Origin: Bacteroidia bacterium | Lineage (GTDB): Bacteria; Bacteroidota; Bacteroidia; JABDFU01 | Direction: 5' to 3' | DNA: 11,014 nucleotides | NCBI GenBank assembly: GCA_020849195.1 | Contig: JADLGT010000039.1 | Span: 1 to 11,014 of the forward strand | Shown: one piece after another, positions 6,774 through 11,014 of the stretch | Layout: the number at the start of each line of letters is the position of its first letter | Numbering within the stretch: position 1 is the first letter of the stretch | Made by a program: the position numbers and the translations under genes | Notes under the pieces: model-generated | Databases searched by the model: none | What the model saw: the letters and a program-made list of their open reading frames with translations, nothing else | What the model was told of the DNA's origin: nothing

Positions 6774-7289
6774 ATGCTCAATACCGTTCTCCGAAATATT
6801 GTCCGGTTTATTGTTTTGATTTTAACGCAAGTACTTGTCATAAAAAATATTGAATTAGGTCGTTTTATCAACCCGTTTATTTATGTATTGTTTATCATTA
6901 CACTTCCCTTTGAAACTCCCCGTTCGCTGCTTTTGCTCATTGCCTTTGTAACCGGCATTAGTATAGATATGTTTTACGATACAATGGGCATGCATGCTGC
7001 AGCTTCCGTATTTATGGCGTTTTGCAGACCTCGCGTATTTCGTTTCTTTGCGCCGCGCGATGGTTACGAAGCAGGTACCGAACCCATCATTCGCTATATG
7101 GGAAGTCTTTGGTTTGTTTCTTGCTCGGCTGTTTTAATCGTGTTGCATCATTTTTTTCTTTTTTACCTCGAGGTATTCCGCTGGACAGAATTCTTTTCAA
7201 CTTTTTTCAGGGTATTTATGAGTGCTCTGTTTACGTTGGGACTATGCACGCTTAGCCAATACCTTGTAAGCAGGAGGACGAGCGGATGA
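6774..7289 (+). CDS. mreD: Rod shape-determining protein MreD
   Basis: Small integral inner-membrane component of the elongasome that binds MreC. It has 171 residues, in the usual range of 160-175. Hydrophobic segments lie at about 8-26, 32-48, 50-66, 74-88, 108-130 and 140-163, consistent with the five or six membrane passes of the family. The loop GISIDMFYDTMGMHAAASVF (about 61-80) matches the conserved MreD Asp/Gly motif region. The last codons, reading RRTSG, also contain the AGGAGG site of the next gene. It begins one base after mreC and overlaps mrdA by four bases (ATGA). Identity rests on the motif, topology and gene order, because the family diverges strongly. Confidence 0.92.
   Translation: MLNTVLRNIVRFIVLILTQVLVIKNIELGRFINPFIYVLFIITLPFETPRSLLLLIAFVTGISIDMFYDTMGMHAAASVFMAFCRPRVFRFFAPRDGYEAGTEPIIRYMGSLWFVSCSAVLIVLHHFFLFYLEVFRWTEFFSTFFRVFMSALFTLGLCTLSQYLVSRRTSG
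7272..7277 (+). promoter_or_regulatory. Shine-Dalgarno site of mrdA
   Basis: A perfect AGGAGG lies eight bases before the mrdA ATG at 7286, inside the last mreD codons (two Arg codons, AGG AGG). It supports this start. None of the other complete genes here has a comparable site, and Bacteroidota as a rule do not use one. It could be a chance result of the two Arg codons. Confidence 0.5.
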
Positions 7290-9154
7290 ATAGTCAGCTC
7301 GCCGACAGGAAATTTATTATCATGGGCATAGTTGCTTTTATTGGCATTGTTTACATGTTCCGTTTATTTTATCTCCAATTAATTGACGATAGTTTAAAAT
7401 TGGATGCCAAAAACCAGGCCTTCAGGTATGTTACACAATACCCTCCGCGCGGATATATATTTGACCGAAAAGGTAAACTGCTTGTTTATAACGATGCTGC
7501 GTACGATTTAATGGTTTTACCCAAACAAGTAAAAGATATTGATACCATGGAGTTGTGTCGCATACTTGACATTGACAGGCAATCTTTTATACATCGTATG
7601 AAAAAAGCGATTGAAAAACCAAACTCTCCCCGCAAGCCATCTATTTTCGAAAAACAAATTTCTGCTGAAACTTATGCCGCGTTACAAGAAAAGCTTTATC
7701 GCCTGAAAGGATTTTATGTACAATCGCGTACACTGCGTAAATACCCTTTTCCTATTGCTGCACATCTGTTGGGTTACGTAGGTGAAGTTGACAAAACGAT
7801 TACCGATGCAAATCTCTATTACAAAGAGGGTGATTACATTGGTATAAGCGGCATGGAAAAATCGTACGAAGAAGAACTGCGCGGTAAAAAAGGAGTGCGT
7901 ATTATGATGGTGGATGTGCACAACCGCGAAAAAGGAAGTTATATGAACGGAATTTATGATACTCTTTCCGTTCCGGGCGAAGGTCTTACTTGTACACTCG
8001 ATCGCGACTTGCAAATTTACGGCGAACAACTTCTGCAAAATAAAATAGGAAGTGTAGTAGCAATCGAACCTTCAACAGGAGAAATACTTGCGCTTGTTAC
8101 AAGTCCTTCGTACGACCCGAACTTACTTGTGGGTAGAGCGCGTTCAAAAAACTATGCGAAACTTGCTTTGGACACACTTGCAGTACCCTTGTTTAACCGA
8201 GCCCTCATGGCCACTTATCCGCCCGGCTCAACTTTTAAACTTATTGATGCGCTTATCGCCCAAAATGAAGGTGTGCTTTCGCCCGAAACCAGTTACCCTT
8301 GCGCCCGAGGATATCCTCCGCTGGGCGGAAAGCCCAAATGCCATCCTCATTTCTCGCCAATTGCATTGTATGAATCTATTTCACACTCGTGCAACTCGTA
8401 TTATTCGTATGTTTTTAAAAGCATTATTGATAATAAAAAATACCATTCAACAGTTGAAGGATTTGAGGCATGGCGTAATTACGCATTGAGTTTTGGTATA
8501 GGCCGTAAACTTAATTCCGATTTGCCTAATGAGTTGAGAGGATCGCTGCCAACAGTTAATTATTATAACAAAGTATTCGGAAAAGGTGCATGGAAATCTT
8601 CCACAATTATTTCGCTGGGAATAGGACAGGCCGAGCTTGGCATTACTCCCTTACAAAATGCCAACGCAGTTACCATTATTGCAAACAGAGGTTATTATTA
8701 CATACCTCACATCGTTAAAGCCATTAACAATAATCCTAACGATCCTAAACTGAAACGTTTTAAAGAAAAACACTATACATTAGTTACTGATACAACTTAT
8801 TTTAACAATGTTATTCGCGGAATGGCTTTTACTGTTGAAAATGGGACTGCCGCTTCGGTTAAAATTAAAGACATACCTACTTGTGCGAAAACAGGTACAG
8901 CTCAAAACCCTCACGGCAAAGATCATTCGGTGTTTGTTGCGTTTGCACCTAAAGACAACCCAAAAATTGCGGTAGCAGTCTTGGTTGAAAATGCCGGATT
9001 TGGCTCTACATGGGCGGCGCCGATAGCCAGTCTGATGATTGAAAAATACATTAGAGGTTACATTACCCGTCCCGATATGGAAAAAAGAATGTTAGAAGGG
9101 AATTTGATAAAGAATGTAATAAAGGAGCAAACTAAAGAACAAAATACCGACTAA
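7286..9154 (+). CDS. mrdA: Penicillin-binding protein 2, elongasome transpeptidase
   Basis: Class B PBP that cross-links the glycan strands made by RodA during cell elongation; target of beta-lactams such as mecillinam in other bacteria. It has 622 residues, typical length. Residues 1-9 are cytoplasmic and about 10-32 are the membrane anchor (FIIMGIVAFIGIVYMFRLF). The pedestal/dimerisation domain, about 45-220, begins with PPRGYIFDRKG and includes the GISGMEKSYEEELRG segment (186-200). The transpeptidase domain, about 225-590, has the nucleophile motif STFK (Ser315, Lys318), SCN (368-370) and KTG (535-537). The catalytic set is complete. The ATG overlaps the mreD stop as ATGA, so translation is likely coupled, and the stop overlaps the rodA ATG by one base, matching the physical RodA-PBP2 complex. 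Confidence 0.97.
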   Translation: MNSQLADRKFIIMGIVAFIGIVYMFRLFYLQLIDDSLKLDAKNQAFRYVTQYPPRGYIFDRKGKLLVYNDAAYDLMVLPKQVKDIDTMELCRILDIDRQSFIHRMKKAIEKPNSPRKPSIFEKQISAETYAALQEKLYRLKGFYVQSRTLRKYPFPIAAHLLGYVGEVDKTITDANLYYKEGDYIGISGMEKSYEEELRGKKGVRIMMVDVHNREKGSYMNGIYDTLSVPGEGLTCTLDRDLQIYGEQLLQNKIGSVVAIEPSTGEILALVTSPSYDPNLLVGRARSKNYAKLALDTLAVPLFNRALMATYPPGSTFKLIDALIAQNEGVLSPETSYPCARGYPPLGGKPKCHPHFSPIALYESISHSCNSYYSYVFKSIIDNKKYHSTVEGFEAWRNYALSFGIGRKLNSDLPNELRGSLPTVNYYNKVFGKGAWKSSTIISLGIGQAELGITPLQNANAVTIIANRGYYYIPHIVKAINNNPNDPKLKRFKEKHYTLVTDTTYFNNVIRGMAFTVENGTAASVKIKDIPTCAKTGTAQNPHGKDHSVFVAFAPKDNPKIAVAVLVENAGFGSTWAAPIASLMIEKYIRGYITRPDMEKRMLEGNLIKNVIKEQTKEQNTD

Positions 9155-10425
9155 TGCCAATTTCATCACGCAATACAAAACAAATTTTTGCCAATGTGGA
9201 TTTGATAACAATTGGGCTTTACCTCCTGCTTGTATTAATAGGATGGGGAAATATTTATGCTGCTGTTTACAACGAAGATCACCAAAATATTTTCGACATC
9301 AGTCAAAAATACGGTAAACAAATGCTGTGGATTGTAACAGCACTGGTTATTGCAATCATTATACTCATTATTGATGCAGAATTTTATACCGCTTTTGCAT
9401 TCCCAATATATGCTATCGCTATTCTGTCGTTACTTCTTGTGCTGGCTGTTGGAAAAGAAGTGAAAGGAAGCAAGTCGTGGATTTATTTTGGAAACACAGG
9501 CGTACAACCTGCTGAGTTTGCCAAATTCACAGTTGGACTTGCGTTGGCAAAATTCTTAAGTCGCATGAATATTAAAATGACCGATCTGAGTACAAAAATT
9601 TATTCGGGAATTATTATAGTGTTGCCCATGCTTATTATTATTATGCAACACGAAACCGGCGTGGCTCTTGTGTTTAGCGCTTATATTTTTGTGTTGTATC
9701 GCGAAGGTTTGTCCGGTAATTTCCTATTGCTCGGCGTTTCGGCAATTATTTTGTTTATCGTTTCACTGCTTTTTAATAAGTACTACGTAATTACCGGATT
9801 GGGCGTGTTGGCACTTATTGCCTTTTTATTGGTAAAGAAAAAAAGGAATACTATTTTAATAATTATTGTAAGTTTTATTTTAACCGGCGGAATTGTATTT
9901 GGTACCGACTATGCCTTTCAAAAATTAGAAGGGTACCAAAAAACCCGTATCAATGTTTTTTTAGGAAAAGAAACAGACAAAAATAAAACCGGCTACAATG
10001 TAAATCAGGCAAAAATTGCAATTGGCTCGGGCGGCTTTTTGGGTAAGGGCTACTTGGAAGGAACACAAACAAAATTCGATTTTGTTCCCGAACAGGACAC
10101 CGATTTTATTTTTTGTACGGTAGGAGAGGAATGGGGCTTTGTCGGCTCTACTGCAATCATCATGTTATTTGTTACACTTATCATCCGCATTATTTTTATG
10201 GCCGAGCGACAACGCTCTTCTTTCAGTCGGATATACGGTTACGGCGTAGCATCTATCTTCTTTTTTCACCTTATGATAAACGTAGGAATGACAATAGGTT
10301 TAGCGCCGGTAATTGGAATTCCTTTGCCTTTCTTTAGCTACGGGGGATCGTCGCTTTGGTCATTCACTATTTTGCTGTTTGTTTTTATTAAACTCGACTC
10401 AAACAGGTTGTTAGTGTTCCGCTAA
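9154..10425 (+). CDS. rodA: Peptidoglycan glycosyltransferase RodA (SEDS family)
   Basis: Polytopic inner-membrane glycosyltransferase that polymerises lipid II into glycan strands in complex with PBP2. It has 423 residues, somewhat longer than E. coli RodA (370). About ten hydrophobic segments fit the SEDS fold. Signature segments: GSKSWIYFG (105-113), QPAEFAK (118-124), AIGSGGFLGKGYLEGTQTKF (289-308), VPEQDTDFIF (311-320), GEEWGFVG (324-331) and GLAPVIGIPLPFFSYGGSS (starting at 382). Asp275 in GKETDKNKTGYN lies where the essential extracellular-loop Asp of other RodA proteins sits (E. coli Asp262), by eye alignment. The extra length is in the middle, where about 193-250 contain several hydrophobic runs split by KKKRN (228-232). 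The start codon shares one base with the mrdA stop. Last gene of the cluster, ending against the gap gene. Confidence 0.97.
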   Translation: MPISSRNTKQIFANVDLITIGLYLLLVLIGWGNIYAAVYNEDHQNIFDISQKYGKQMLWIVTALVIAIIILIIDAEFYTAFAFPIYAIAILSLLLVLAVGKEVKGSKSWIYFGNTGVQPAEFAKFTVGLALAKFLSRMNIKMTDLSTKIYSGIIIVLPMLIIIMQHETGVALVFSAYIFVLYREGLSGNFLLLGVSAIILFIVSLLFNKYYVITGLGVLALIAFLLVKKKRNTILIIIVSFILTGGIVFGTDYAFQKLEGYQKTRINVFLGKETDKNKTGYNVNQAKIAIGSGGFLGKGYLEGTQTKFDFVPEQDTDFIFCTVGEEWGFVGSTAIIMLFVTLIIRIIFMAERQRSSFSRIYGYGVASIFFFHLMINVGMTIGLAPVIGIPLPFFSYGGSSLWSFTILLFVFIKLDSNRLLVFR

Positions 10426-11014
10426 TCAGGATATTTTTTTTACGAGGTCGGCTAAGCGGTTAGAATACCCCGACTCGTTATCATACCAACCCATTACTTT
10501 TACCATGTTGCCTACAACGGAAGTAAATTCGGAATCGTAAATACACGAATGTGGATTGCCTACAATATCAGTTGAAACAATTGGTTCGTCGCAATAGGAA
10601 AGTATGCCTTTCAAGTTGGTTTCCGAAGCATTTTTAAAAGCGGTATTTATTTCGGATATAGTAGTAGGTTTTTCCAATACACACGTTATGTCCGTTATAG
10701 AACCATTAGGTACCGGCACACGTATTCCGCAGCCTCCTACTTTTCCTTCCAAATGAGGAAAAATTTTTGAAATCGCTTTTGCTGCGCCTGTTGAAGTAGG
10801 GATAATTGAAACAGCGGCTGCCCGGGCTCTTCGTAAATCTTTATGTGGTGCGTCGTGCAAACGCTGATCGCCGGTGTAGGAATGTACTGTGGTAACATAG
10901 CAATCCTCTATGGTCCAAAGCTCGTCGAGTATTTTTATCATTGGCGCTGCACAGTTTGTGGTGCACGATGCGTTAGATAACAATAAATCTTCCTTTGTAA
11001 TTAAGTCGTCATTC
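10426..11014 (-). CDS. gap: Glyceraldehyde-3-phosphate dehydrogenase, C-terminal part (5' end beyond window)
   Basis: Class I phosphorylating GAPDH, a cytoplasmic tetramer that oxidises glyceraldehyde-3-phosphate to 1,3-bisphosphoglycerate with NAD(P)+. The visible 195 codons enter from the right edge in mid-gene; the start and the NAD-binding Rossmann half are outside. The active-site motif SNASCTTNCAAP is present, with the catalytic Cys at 10963-10965 and its partner His in TTVHSYTGDQ at 10882-10884. Further family marks are the DAPHKDLRRARAAAVSIIP stretch, STGAAKA, RVPVPNGSITD and the C-terminal WYDNESGYSNRLADLV. A TTG codon near the edge is internal, not the real start. The gene converges on rodA with no base between the stop codons. 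Whether it is a glycolytic or gluconeogenic isoform cannot be judged without the cofactor-binding half. Confidence 0.96.
   Translation of the reverse strand, partial: NDDLITKEDLLLSNASCTTNCAAPMIKILDELWTIEDCYVTTVHSYTGDQRLHDAPHKDLRRARAAAVSIIPTSTGAAKAISKIFPHLEGKVGGCGIRVPVPNGSITDITCVLEKPTTISEINTAFKNASETNLKGILSYCDEPIVSTDIVGNPHSCIYDSEFTSVVGNMVKVMGWYDNESGYSNRLADLVKKIS

Noticed and set aside
8088-8489. Open frame of 133 codons inside mrdA
   Set aside because: It is an alternative frame of the PBP2 transpeptidase domain, which carries intact STFK and SCN motifs here.
10408-10441. TTAG-7-CTAA followed by eight T as a rodA terminator
   Set aside because: The stem is only four AT-rich pairs and the T-run starts about ten bases later, too far for an intrinsic terminator.
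10981-10983. TTG as the start of the gap gene
   Set aside because: The frame stays open to the window edge and the residues before it (NDDLITKEDL) fit the normal GAPDH sequence preceding SNASCTTNC.

Overview
The window looks like the chromosome of a Bacteroidota (Bacteroidetes) bacterium. The evidence is the purH-mreB-mreC-mreD-mrdA-rodA gene order, AT-rich start regions almost without Shine-Dalgarno sequences, a TAnnTTTG-type promoter box just in front of purH, and the style of the protein sequences. I cannot place it at genus level. The content is mostly core housekeeping. I see no RNA gene, CRISPR array, insertion sequence, phage gene or defence gene, and no convincing undescribed multi-gene system.

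Layout: the left end carries, on the minus strand, the first 532 codons of a class A penicillin-binding protein that runs off the window. Upstream of it are a 46-codon remnant of a redoxin (thioredoxin-fold) gene and a complete MacB/FtsX-type ABC permease, also on the minus strand. A divergent intergenic region of 160 bp with overlapping palindromes and promoter-like boxes separates the permease from purH on the plus strand. A 117-bp gap with a small palindrome follows. Then comes a compact plus-strand cluster, mreB, mreC, mreD, mrdA (PBP2) and rodA, with a 40-bp gap after mreB and 1-bp, -4-bp and -1-bp junctions after that. The right end is the C-terminal 195 codons of a class I glyceraldehyde-3-phosphate dehydrogenase on the minus strand, whose stop codon abuts the rodA stop codon with no base between them.

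How the genes work together: MreB filaments, MreC, MreD, the RodA glycosyltransferase and the PBP2 transpeptidase form the elongasome that builds lateral peptidoglycan. The class A PBP at the left end is a second, bifunctional wall synthase, so both kinds of peptidoglycan polymerase are encoded within about 10 kb. PurH (last two steps of IMP synthesis) and GAPDH (glycolysis) are metabolic neighbours with no direct mechanistic link.

The points most worth a second look are the redoxin C-terminus that continues in frame directly after the permease stop codon, the overlapping inverted repeats in front of the permease, the near-leaderless purH promoter candidate, the perfect AGGAGG before mrdA in a phylum that rarely uses such sites, and the hairpin between mreB and mreC.
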